Shown piece after piece: positions 1-12,800 of a stretch of 64,000 bases of DNA. This stretch comes from Scolanthus callimorphus (Eukaryota; Cnidaria; Anthozoa; Actiniaria; Edwardsiidae). Location: NCBI GenBank assembly GCA_033964015.1, contig CM066916.1, forward strand, positions 14,982,501 to 15,046,500, read 5' to 3'. A program made the position numbers and the translations under genes. Below the pieces are notes generated by a model. The model did no database searches, was not told where the DNA came from, and saw only the letters and a list, made by a program, of their open reading frames with translations. Within the stretch, counting starts at the first letter, position 1; each line of letters starts with the position of its first letter.

Positions 1-489
1 AGCTATCCTTTTACATTTCTGCGTGGTCTTTCGAGACAATAACAGACAGTTGCACAACACTGCTTTTAACGACATTTTACGACCTTCCTGCCCCGACACG
101 TACGATATTTTGGCACAGCCTTTGAAACGGCCCGAAGACTCCCGCTAGAAGACTCTACTACACGGGCATATTAATTTTTTTAATTTGAAAAACAAAAATC
201 AATTTGAACTTCTTTTTTGTATATTCTAGGATAGCCTCTTTTTCAATGGTCGTTTGATGAAACGTGCGCGATGCATCGCACATTCCAAACGGAAGTAATA
301 GACTATTTTTCACTCCCGACACCGAAAAAAACATTGAACACACACCAGTCTCCAGAGAAGAAAACTGCTGTATGAATAAAAAGTGGTTAATAACACAAGC
401 CAAAAAGTGAAAACCGACAATGAAACGAAAAACGAGCCCAGGTAAAAGCAAAAAATACGATAAACAGGTTACTTCAATACATCTTCATA

Positions 490-1139
490 ATGGACATGGT
501 CACATCAACATTCTAACATCACCAATTATAAAAATAACAAATCAAACTACTAAAGAATGCTACTACTGCAACTACTAAAGAATGCAACATGATATGGTGA
601 AAATCTGAGGACATTTCGATGCAGGATTGCAAAGATATTCGTGGATTTTAATAACAGCTTAAAGGGGCTCTCGCACGCTTGCTGGCCACTTCTCTGACAA
701 GAAAATAGCTCAAATCGCAATCCAATTCCATCCTCTTGATAACAGGTCAAAACAACCTAGAATTGCCTTGTCTAACACTTGAAAGGTTTTTCTATTAATC
801 TGGAGGAATATTTTGATTACTACGGGCAAATATACATGTGTTTTCACGGTTACAATTTTACTTACTTTTTGTCCACTGTGGACAAATATTGAGCGTGCGA
901 GAGCCCCTTTAAATAAGGAAATTTGACTCATTTAAAATGGGTTCACCTCAACCTTTTTCTCCAACACATCACATTTGCCATCTTAACTCGCTCAAATCGT
1001 AGCAATCCTTCATCGGTATCCCCTGAAATTTTCCGTACTGCTCCCTTCCTGCTTCTCTTTCAATTTTAGAGAACATTTTTGTATTTTGTGACAATAATAA
1101 TTTTCGTGTTTTCTAGGTTTATACCATGCCCCTTTTTAA
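490..1139. mobile_element. TTAA-type MITE interrupted by a second MITE
   Basis: Both ends align along their length with the element at 18166-18541 (shared blocks: GGACATGGTCAC, AAAATAACAAATCAAA, GATTGCAAAGATATTCG, TTTTGTGACAATAAT). The copy is diverged and is split at a TTAA by the element at 663-908. Its left end is degraded. Confidence 0.7.
663..908. mobile_element. TTAA-flanked MITE, 246 bp, nested
   Basis: TTAA (659-662) and TTAA (909-912) flank termini AGGGGCTCTCGCACGC and GCGTGCGAGAGCCCCT. The interior includes a TGTCCACTGTGGACA palindrome. A sister copy in the opposite orientation begins at 63791. Confidence 0.85.
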
Positions 1140-3989
1140 AAAGACAGTTGAAAGTGATTGTGATATTTCATAGTTTCAAGCTTTCGTTGCAGCTCGTTAT
1201 ACCCATAATCGTATGATTTAAAACCAATCACGTGATGTGTTATACGTGACGGAAACACTATCTTATTGGCGTAATGTCTGGAAGTATTTGTCAAGCATTA
1301 AAAAAAAGTTTAATCTCTAGTCGAGTGAACTCGTATCAAGATAGCTCTTTGAGACGCTACAAGCATCACTAGTTTCCAGAGCTGTCATTTACAAATTTAT
1401 TGACTACTGAAATTGTTATCAATTGTTTTTCTGAAAGGATTAAAATACCGAAAGAAATTGGAGAGAAGTGAAAGCTTTCACTTGCGCTTCGAAACTTTCA
1501 AACCACGATCAAAACTACAAAGGATTTCCATGCTGCTTCCGGTATCTAAGTCATGTAACAAAGGGTGGAGCAGTTTTTAGAGAACGCATAAGAAATAATA
1601 ACCCCGGGCAATAAAAGATAAGTGTTTAGAATTGCTATCTTTTAAGTTCACTAATAAAGGAAGTGTTATCCTTTCGGACAGTTAAGTGAACGATGACAAT
1701 AAGTCTTAAAGTATCCGGCGTGGCTGTTATATGTCCCTGTTATATTACCAGTCAAAAAGCGTAGGTTTTTCCTACCATATTGTGCATTAAAACGGCGCTG
1801 TGCAATAAAACGGAAAGCTTCATACAGGGGAGCCTTTCCTCGTTTAAAGAACCATCTAGATTGTTTACTATTGTCAGACATCTTCATAAGTTACAGCTAC
1901 CTTCGAAGTTAAAGTTGCATTAGTCATTTTAACTTCTACTTATATCCCACAAGCTATGTTCAGCATGTTGTCAGCTAGCCGAATTGTAGCTATAATCGAG
2001 ACAAAAGCGCTTTTTACTAGATAACCCAATGTCTGACTAAGTGCCTATTATACTGATTACGATGACAAAGCTATGGCCATCTACAGCTCTGCATGAGCCG
2101 ACAATATTTCATCGCAAACCAGTTATCGAATTAATTGAGCTTTTTAAACCGCAGAAAAATGTTTATTGCCAGCCGATTATGGCCACAAAGCATGGCGTAT
2201 TTTTCTCTGCGGCGCGTCATTTGTCCCATTGCCGCTATTAGAGTAAGTTGTATTGAGCGCCCTGTAATTAGCGAGATCGCCGCCGTCTTGCAGACACGAC
2301 GGAGGCAAGGAAGCAGCCAAGCGTTGTCGCTTATATAAGACATCAAATTAATTTGTTTGTTTTACTCAAATCTATTATTAAATGCAAAGTTAATGCCCCT
2401 TAAATTAAGTGCCGGTATCTATGAAGATTGCAGTGCCGAGCTCTTTCTAGGCTCTTAAAGCAATTTTGGTTAAAGGCTCCAGTGCGCGTCCCCAGGGTAA
2501 ACACTTTTCATGCAGAGTTCGTAACATTTCGTAATGAAAAGCTAAGGTCAGTTCGGTCACTTATTAATCTATCAAGTCACATCACACGCGTTTGCTATCC
2601 AACATTGACATTTTCTAATAGCGTTTTCTAAAGAAGGTCGCTATGCATAAAACACCCTTCTTGAAACTTATGGAGCTGTGAATTTTCAAAACGTGGTTTG
2701 TTTTTCTTTCTTGTTACGCCAGTCAAGGCATCCAAACTATTCTTGTCCTGTTTCGCCTAGTGCAGTCACCATGGGTTTCCTTAGCGACAGAAAAAGCAAA
2801 ACAAGAATAACCAAACCCAATGGAAACCAAAACCAAACGCCAAACCCAATGGAAGCAACGGCTTGAAAATACGGTTTAGGTGTAACAACGAGAAACAGTT
2901 ACAGTGAGAGTGGTATCTGATCTGTCATGCGTCAAGTGCATGCAATAACTAGGGTTTTTTTTGGGCTTGAAGAGGCCCCATTACACGAGCAATACTGCTT
3001 CAATTCTTGCATTTGTAAATCTTCCACCAGCTAACGTCACTTCATGGCGTGCAAAGGATTGTTTGTCAAAACGAAACGTCCCTAGTTCCAGCGTGAAGCA
3101 CCCGAATTTGCTATTTTTTTGGGAAGCAAAAACTAGATTTAATAATCATCATACAAGTCATCATATAATTAAGCATTAGAGCACAACTTTCTATGACTTT
3201 ATCGGCACAATAGAGCACGCGTGATGTTGGGAGAGACGTGATTTTAAAATGTTTCGAGTGTCCCTCCCAAGAGACCCATTACTTTATTGGTGTAATAGAG
3301 CATAGATTTGGATCAATCAGAGCGAGCGTTATATCGTAGCTATATTATAAAAGGTAATATTTTCTGAGATAGAAACGTTTTTATGCTCAATATATATACC
3401 CTTTCCGGATACGTTGTCACCCAAAAGCATATAAGCTTGGTGCGCTAGGGAGTATGGGTAAATTTTTATTTAAATTTCTGTAAAATATTAGAAACAAACA
3501 TGCTTGGAAATGTGCTGAAATTGATCATTTCACCTGTGGTTGCGATAACTGCCTGAATTCAGATCAAACAGTAGCATTTTAGATGCCCCCATCATCCTTT
3601 GCGCTTCATGCTTATAGGCTATTTGGGTGACAACGTTTCCCGGAAACGGTATATATATGTTTTCCCATTTCAGATCACATGGCATTCATTTGAATAATCT
3701 TTCTTTGTTTTGGATGCTCCTTTATTCATATATCATTCGGTGCGTAGCAGAAAGAAAGAATACTCGTTGGAATGCCACATGATCAAATGGGAAAACGCCC
3801 ATCAAGCCGAATAGGTTTACTTTGAGAGCAAGTATTGCTCCTATATTCTCCAGTTTTCCTCAAATCCAAATCTTTTTCGAAAAATCGTGAAATCATGAAC
3901 ATTGGAAATAGTTTGGAAAGCATCACGCTTCCTAAATGATGAAATATTTCTTAAACCGGACATTTGCGCGATTAAGACTGTATAATATA
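1140..3989. other. No gene recognised; AT-rich with repeat debris
   Basis: Short ORFs only, none with recognisable family features or splice context. An inverted pair (TTTTCCCATTT...CACATGGCATTC against GAATGCCACATGATCAAATGGG) lies at about 3660-3800. Confidence 0.5.
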
Positions 3990-4246
3990 TTGCTACGCGA
4001 CCTCAAAATTCACTGTTGGGCGATTGGCGATTTTACGCAAGAAAATTGTAATGTAAATTTTCTCGAACCAGAAAGTTAAACCTTCGAGTCAAGGAAACCA
4101 ATGGATAGCTTAAACCATTTTTGGTTGATTTTGCAATCAGTGTCGGCCCTCTGAAGTAGCCGAGTCCAACGTTTTGGTTTGATTGACGGCTAAAAATCGC
4201 CAATCGCCCATCGCAGCATTGAATTTTGAGGTCGCGTAGCAATGCA
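3990..4246. repeat. Inverted-repeat element, window left flank
   Basis: TTGCTACGCGACCTCAAAAT and inverse ATTTTGAGGTCGCGTAGCAA, with GGGCGATTGGCGATTTT / AAAATCGCCAATCGCCC inside. A typical MITE shape; no clear target duplication. Confidence 0.75.
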
Positions 4247-5018
4247 TACAGTGGTAACTGTAAAGAAATAAAATGGAAATGAAGTAAAACCAAACAAGGA
4301 AAGAAACTAAACTTTTCACCAATGAACCGTATAAGGCATAACCTAATTAGGAACTGAACTTCTAAACTGGAACATACAAACTTTATCAATTTAGGGGACT
4401 AAGCATGGAATTCATTAGATTTCATTCAGCATGATTTAGCAATAACCTTACTAGGAACGGAACTTCTAAAGTGGGTCATGCAAACATTGTCAATTAAGGG
4501 GACTAAGCATGGAACTCTCTAGATTTCATTCCGCATCAATAACGCGCCTTCACTTACAGACTTGGGACCAGTGACTGCCTTTTGGCGGCACTGTACTATA
4601 GTGCCAATGTCATCAGCTCTTACTATCAAATCTACCCACTCAGGTCATATGGAAATTTCTGTTTAAATGGCAACGACAGTGTAAATGGTTCATGGAGTAA
4701 TCTAATTACAGTAAAAAAATGTGTAGTGTGCCCGATGTACTGTGGAAATTTGCATTTACACATTTAGAAATGCTGTATGTATTGTGTAAATACCATGAAA
4801 CCATCCTTTAAATTTCGATTGATAGAATCACTGTACATTACAAAGGGACAATTTAGGAAACGACCCAGAAACTGACATGATATTTCCATACTACGTAAGT
4901 GGATCAACGACCTCTTTTTGAAAGTCTTGACGTGAAGTTTTACTGTTTTATACTAGCTATTAATTTGATGAACGATAAAGTATTCTCTGGAGTCTAAACT
5001 ATTTAAATATAACTGGCG
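4247..5018. other. Downstream flank of NAGK
   Basis: Presumed 3' UTR and intergenic sequence. A ~70-bp segment (CTAATTAGGAACTGAACTTCTAAA and beyond, read in two halves) is duplicated at about 4340-4435 and 4440-4540. No exon recognised. Confidence 0.4.
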
Positions 5019-5599
5019 TTAAAATGTTTGCGTGAAGAATTTCTCCACCAAACTCTCGTGATCCACAGGGAGCCCGTGACAAGCAACTTTAGCACCAAGG
5101 GCAGCCGCTCCCACGGCGCATGTCTCCTGAAGTATTACCAGGGTTAACGCGTGAAGCACAGGCTTCCCATCATTATCTTTTAACCCCTCAAGAAAGCCTA
5201 GGGACAAATAGAAGAATTGAAGAAACGATTCCGTGTGGAGTCTAGAAAAATAGGCGACATCAGCCAATACTCTTTTAGATAAGCGAACTAGCTGGTAAGG
5301 GAATAGAGTTGCCTGATTTTTGTTGAAAAATGTAATCGGTCAAGTATACCATTCTTATATAAACCAACTTGCTAAGGCTGCATTTCACAGTATATCATAC
5401 AGATATCAGTATGTTAAGGTAAGTGTTAAAGTATATCATTCAGAATTATCATTCAGGTAAGGTTTATTGGATAGTAAGGTTTATTGGATGAGTATAATAT
5501 ACATATACCGACCGACTTGCTAAGGTTGTATTTTACAGAATATTTAACAACTATCCCCCTCAGGGGAGGTGAATAGTGGTGGATATATACCCCGCTAGG

Positions 5600-5632
<33 letters not shown>

Positions 5633-8600
5633 ATACCAAATCAGTAGAAATAAATACGCTGTATTAAGGTTCAGAACATCGCGTATTAAGGTTCAGAATA
5701 TCGCGCGCAAAACGAGCCGCCATTTTGAGAGTTTTCTCAAAACAGTAAATAGTGCTGGATATCTATTATTTCAGGAACCAATCAGAGCGCGCGAAAATGA
5801 CTATTCACTGATTTGGTATATACTAAATACAGATATCAGCATGTTAAGGTAAGAATTGTAATGCTCAGTGTATCAAACATACTCTTGTGTGTCTCATAAG
5901 ACCATTTCACATACATATACTAGAATCATGCAGTATACCACACATAAACGGGCATGGCAAGGCTTATTGGTGCAGTATACCATGCACATACCAGCATTGC
6001 AAGGCTTATTGGTGCAGTATACCATGCATATACCAGCAAGGTAAGGCATATTGGTGCAGTCTACCATGCACATACCAGCATGGTAAGGCTTACTGGTGCA
6101 GTATACCATGCATATACCAGCATGGCAAGGCTTATTGGTGCAGTATACCATGCATATACCAGCATGGCAAGGCTTATTGGTGCAGTATACCATGCATATA
6201 CCAGCTGCAGTATACCATGCATATACCAGCTAGTAAGGCTTATTGGTGCAGTATACCATGCATATACCAGCATGGTAAGGCTTATTGGTGCAGTATACCA
6301 TGCATATACCAACATGGCAAGGCTTATTGGTGTAGTATACCATACATATACCAGCATGGTAAGGCTTATTGGTGCAGTATACCATGCATATACCAGCATG
6401 GTAAGGCTTATTGGTGCAGTATACCATGCATATACAAGCATGGTAAGGCTTATTGGTGTAGTATACCATGCATATACCAGCATGGTAAGGCTTATTGGTA
6501 CAGTATACCATGCATATACCAACATGGTAAGGCTTATTGGTGCAGTATACCATGCATATACAAGCATGGTAAGGCTTATTGGTGTAGTATACCATGCATT
6601 TACCAGCATGGTAAGGCTTATTGGTACAGTATACCATGCATATACCAGCATGGTAAGGCTTATTGGTGTAGTATACCATGCATATACCAGCATGGTAAGG
6701 CTTACTGGTGCAGTATACCATGCATATACCAACATGGTAAGGCTTATTGGTGCAGTATACCATGCATATACCAGCATGGCAAGGCTTATTGGTACAGTAT
6801 ACCATGCATATACCAACATGGCAAGTCTTATTGGTGTAGTATACCATGCATACACCAGCATGGTAAGGCTTATTGGTGCAGTATACCATGCATATACCAA
6901 CATGGCAAGGCTTATTGGTGTAGTATACCATACATATACCAGCATGGTAAGGCTTATTGGTGCAGTATACCATGCATATACCAGCATGGTAAGGCTTATT
7001 GGTGCAGTATACCATGCATATACCAACATGGCAAGGCTTATTGGTGTAGTATACCATACATATACCAGCATGGTAAGGCTTATTGGTGCAGTATACCATG
7101 CATATACCAGCATGGTAAGGCTTATTGGTGCAGTATACCATGCATATACCAGCATGGTAAGGCTTATTGGTGTAGTATACCATGCATATACCAGCATGGT
7201 AAGGCTTATTGGTACAGTATACCATGCATATACAAGCATGGTAAGGCTTATTGGTGTAGTATACCATGCATATACCAGCATGGTAAGGCTTATTGGTACA
7301 GTATACCATGCATATACCAGCATGGTAAGGCTTATTGGTGTAGTATACCATGCATATACCAGCATGGTAAGGCTTACTGGTGCAGTATACCATGCATATA
7401 CCAACATGGTAAGGCTTATTGGTGCAGTATACCATGCATATACCAGCATGGCAAGGCTTATTGGTACAGTATACCATGCATATACCAACATGGCAAGTCT
7501 TATTGGTGTAGTATACCATGCATACACCAGCATGGTAAGGCTTATTGGTGCAGTATACCATGCATATACCAACATGGCAAGGCTTATTGGTGTAGTATAC
7601 CATACATATACCAGCATGGTAAGGCTTATTGGTGCAGTATACCATGCATATACCAGCATGGTAAGGCTTATTGGTGCAGTATACCATGCATATACAAGCA
7701 TGGTTAGGCTTATTGGTGCAGTATACCATGCATATACCAGCATGGTAAGGCTCATTGGTACAGTATACCATGCATATACCAACATGGTAAGTCTTATTGT
7801 GTAGTATACCATGCATACACCAGCATGGTAAGGCTTATTGGTGCAGTATACCTCGCATATACCAACATGGCAAGGCTTATTGGTGTAGTATACCATACAT
7901 ATACCAGCATGGTAAGGCTTATTGGTGCAGTATACCATGCATATACCAGCATGGTAAGGCTTATTGGTGTAGTATACCATGCATATACCAGCATGGTAAG
8001 GCTTATTGGTACAGTATACCATGCATATACCAACATGGTAAGGCTTATTGGTGCAGTATACCATGCATATACCAGCATGATAAGGCTTATTGATGCAGTA
8101 TACCATGCATATACCAGCATGGTAAGGCTTATTTTAGCAGTATACCATGCATATACCAGCAAGGCAAGGCTTATTGATGCAGTATACCATGCATATACCA
8201 GCATGGCAAGTTTTATTGGTGCAGTATACCATGCATATACCAGCATGGTAAGGCTTATTGGTACAGTATACCATGCATATACCAGCATGGAAAGGCTTAT
8301 TGGTGCAGTATGCCATGCATATACCAGCATGTTAAGGTTCAGTGCATGAGTAAAACGTGCATATACCAGCATGCTAATGCTTATTGGTGCAGTATACCAT
8401 GCTAAGGTTCCGTGCATGGGTAAAACATACACATGCCGTCATGCTAACACTTATTGGTGCAGTATACCATGCATTTACCAGCATGGCAAGCCTTATTGGT
8501 GCAGTATACTATGCATATAACGACATGGTATGGTTCAGTGGATGACATTACCATATGCCAGGATGTTAATACTTATTGGTGCACTATACCATGCATAAAA

Positions 8601-9802
8601 CGGCATGCTAAAACCCATTGGTGTAGTATATTATACATATACCGGCATAGTAAGGCTCAATGGATAGCATACCATGCATATTACCAGCATACCAAGTCTA
8701 AATAGTGCATGATAACATACTTGTACTAGTGAACGTGCTAATGCAGAAGTGCAGTATATCATAAATATATCAGCATTGTACGACGCGGTACAAGATCAAC
8801 ATGTGCGAGCGAACCCCTTTTAGACCAAAACAAAAACAAACACTTTGACTGACTGCATAAAACGTGAAAAAGGCACGAAGGGTGACCAAAACTGTTCGGA
8901 ACTCTTTGGCAGCGCATATTCATTCCTGCACTCTGCTTTAACGGAACGTTTTAATACACGGAAGAGTAAAACACTTGATATTGTAGCCAACAGAGCCGCT
9001 TGTTTGCAGTTTTACATATTATACAGCGTTAAGGTACCACTCACCTTCCTTTAGCAGATCCCAACTCTTCCATACTGAGCCAACACATACTATTTGCAAA
9101 CCTCCTGGCTGGTCTAGAAGACTCTGGTATAAAAAACAAACAAGCAAACAAGTGATTTGTATTTGTTGTTTTTTTGGTGGATGTAGGCGTACAAAAAACT
9201 TCCGAGTCTTGGGCATGCTTGTTCAACATGAAGCCTTGAATAAATAAGTACTTCCTCATTTTAATCTATGAGAAACTATTTACATCTATGAAATCACGCG
9301 TTTAAAACGGTTACTCTAACAACAAAAAACACTTGAACAAGCAACTTGTAGCTTAAAGGCCCATTACACCTTTCCATAATGCACTGCGCGCCGTGGTGTT
9401 TATGTTTTGGCTTTGAAAACGAAAATAGATAACAAAACAAAACAACTGTTCAAAAGCTTAGATTAATCTATCAACTGGCCTCTCAATGTCTTTTCTTAGT
9501 TGAGATATCAAGGATATAATCACCACGGCGTGCAATGCATTATGGAAAGGTGTAATGGGCCTTTAACAACGATGGATATTTGAGATATTTACTTTCGACG
9601 TGATCTTGTCACTTCCTGGCAATATTAGGCAAAATGAGTGCCAAAGTATTCTTGAACCCTAATTATATGATATTATATTTTGTTAAATTATTATTGGCAC
9701 GGCTCTCAGCAAGAGCATTTGTATATGATGATGAGTCTCCATGGGTAAATAAATATTTCTACCTATCCGAATTACCACGTAACCATAATGGTCATATCTG
9801 AA

Positions 9803-9833
<31 letters not shown>

Positions 9834-12800
9834 TAGCCAGGCAGACAAAATGGTCATCTCCCTATCATCACTGTGCCACAATGGTAGTCATATCGCCAAT
9901 TTGGCTACCATCTTAGATGGGTTACTTGACCATTAATCAAATTCAAATGGTGGGGCCATCATAATGGGTCAACCTGGCCATATGGTCACCGTATTCCAAT
10001 GGTTACCTAGACACTATGACCAACTCCTTAGTATGGACACCTCGTCAATTAATTTGGGCATTCTTCCAGTGATTACCTTTGGTTATCTGGCCAATATGGC
10101 AAATTTCCTCCATTGGTTACCTCGCTATTGTGGCCACTTTTTCCATTGGTAACTTCGCCAATATGACCACCTTTTTCAATTGATTACCTCGCCATTATGG
10201 CCACCTTCTTCAATTGATTACCTCTCCATTATGGCCACCTTCTTCAATTGATTACCTCGCCATTATGGCCAACTTCTTCAATTGATTACCTCGCCAGTTT
10301 GGTCACCTTCTTCAATTGATTACCTCGCCATTATGGCCACCTTCTTCAATTGATTACCTCGCCATTATGACCACCTTCAATTGATTACCTCGCCATTATG
10401 GCCACCTTCTTCAATTGATTACCTCGCCATTATGACCACCTTTAATTGATTACCTCGCCATTATCGCCACCTTCTTCAATTGATTACCTCGCCATTATGG
10501 CCACCTTCTTCAATTGATTACCTCGCCATTATGACCACCTTCAATTGATTACCTCGCAATTATGGCCACCTTCTTCAATTGATTGCCTCGCCATTATTGT
10601 CACTTTCTTCCAATGATTACCTGGCCAATATGGCCACTTTCCTCCAATGTTTCCAGGGGAACATGGATAATTTCTTGCAATGGTTACTTGGCCAATACGG
10701 CTTTCACTTTCTTCCAACGGTTCCTTGGTCACTTTTGCCACTTTCTTCCAATGTTTTCCTGGCTAATATGGCCAACGTCTTGCAATGGTTACCTGACCAA
10801 TATAGTGACCTTCTTCGAAAGGTTACCTGGCCAACATGGTGACCTTTCTTCTGAACGTGAATACGGCCACCTTTTTTCAATCATCGCGAAGAATCCTTTT
10901 GTTTAAAGCGTCAGTTTTACCAAACAAAAGAGAGCTTGTTTTGCTGGATGTGCCTCAGTGAGTTCAGCGCTGATTATAAGAGCATTGTTCTGACTGTGTC
11001 CTGATTGGCTCTTTGTAAATACCCGAGCTATCACTAAATGTAAATTTTTCATCGAAGAAATCGCAGAGGTCGCCATTGCTTGTAAACTAAAACTCGCTCG
11101 TCCCTTTAAAATACGACAAGGATCACAACATGACTTATATCTTATGAAAGCGTGAAATTATCACAGAGATTACGTTCATTGATGTTTACTTTGCGGGTTT
11201 TGTAGCGCGAATGAAAACCCGAATTCACTTCTAAAAGCCTAAAAATAACATCGGTTTACAAGAACGACAAAGGCCGCCATTCGTTGTAAACTTAACTTCG
11301 CTTGTACCGCTAAAATACAGCACGGATCACAGCATAACTTATATAACATTACGTTTATTGACGTTTTAATCGATTTTTACTTTGTAAGTTTTGTAGCGCG
11401 AATGAAAACTTCGAATCAACATCATATGGTTTACAAGATCAGACTCCATTGTTTGTAAAATGACAGTGCTTTTCCCGCGGGAGATTCAACTCCTCATTAG
11501 ATATTCTAGTTTTGGATGAGATCTTGGCCGCGAAACTTCATCTAAAATTTAATGGTTGAAATACTTGATCATGTTGCATGAAAAACGGCAGAGTAAGAGA
11601 TTTGTGTCTAAAGATCAATAACCAATATCTAGTTTGCTTTTATGTTTTAGTAATCGCCAAAGATTAACCAACGAATATGAAGGTCCATATGTTTTCGGCC
11701 TAAAATACCCCAAAGTTTGAGCTAAAGTTAATGGTTGAAAAACGCGCGTATTTTGGTCAGCAAAAAGCGAAACACAAAGTTTGAAGTGTCGTTAGCAATA
11801 ACCAACATCTAGTTTATTTTCAACGACAATTCTGTAGTTGTTATTTGAGGTTTAGTTTCAGGCTTTGACGTGTTTTGGCCGTGTTCCTTTGTATTTCACA
11901 ATAGAAAATAAGAGAGCGCCTTTGAATTAAGCGCGCCAGACCATGTCACGTGACAACAAAATGTCGCTTCATTTTTCGCCATGTAGTTTCATGGCCAATT
12001 TGGCCTCCTCCTACCAATGGTTTCCTCTCCATTGTGACGATTGCATTACACTGGTTACCTGGCTCTTTATTTTTACCTTCTTTAAATGGTTATCTGGCAA
12101 ATATGGTCACTTTTTCCAATGTTTTCCCGGTCAATTTGGCCACCTCCTACCAATGGTTACCTCTCCAATGTGACGATTGCATTCCAATGGTTACCAAGCC
12201 AATATAGCCACTTTCTTCCGACATTTTCCTAGCCAATTTTTCCACCACCGTCCAGGACAATATGGTGATCCCCTTCCAAGTATTACCTGACGAATTTGGC
12301 TACATCCTACCAATGGATTCCTGACCAATATGACGATTTTCGCCCACTTGTTACCTGGCCATTATGTTCCGTTCTATCTTGACGTAGGTACCTAGACATT
12401 CTTCTCAAATTGGGGATGGGGTAGGCATGATAAACCAGTACCATGAAAATATCACTAAATGCTATCCTTTGGAACCATCCTATCAACAATGAAGCACAAA
12501 ACCCACTGGTAAATTAGCCATGTGCATGCGCAAGTCATATGTTATGGACAAGAGCTCTGAGTGGTAAGTATCAAGCAGCAGTTTACTCTTACCTTATCTA
12601 TCTTTGGCGCAAGAGCACGCACATGGCGCCCTAGATCTATACCAGCTAATTTGAATATATGAAGGCAGAGTGGATCCCTGGCATCGTGAGCCCCTGCAAA
12701 ACGAAACGTTAGCCTTGTTTGATTCTCGATCAGCCACCAATATTTGTCCAGTTTGCTACGTTAAAGAGCCTGTGTCAGCCGCCATTTCGACAGCATAGCA

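Noticed and set aside
5887..8432. Very long open frames (up to 681 codons) in several frames on both strands
   Set aside because: The 42-bp unit is a multiple of three and lacks stops in most frames. Openness in many frames at once, with protein repeats of 14 residues, is a satellite artefact.
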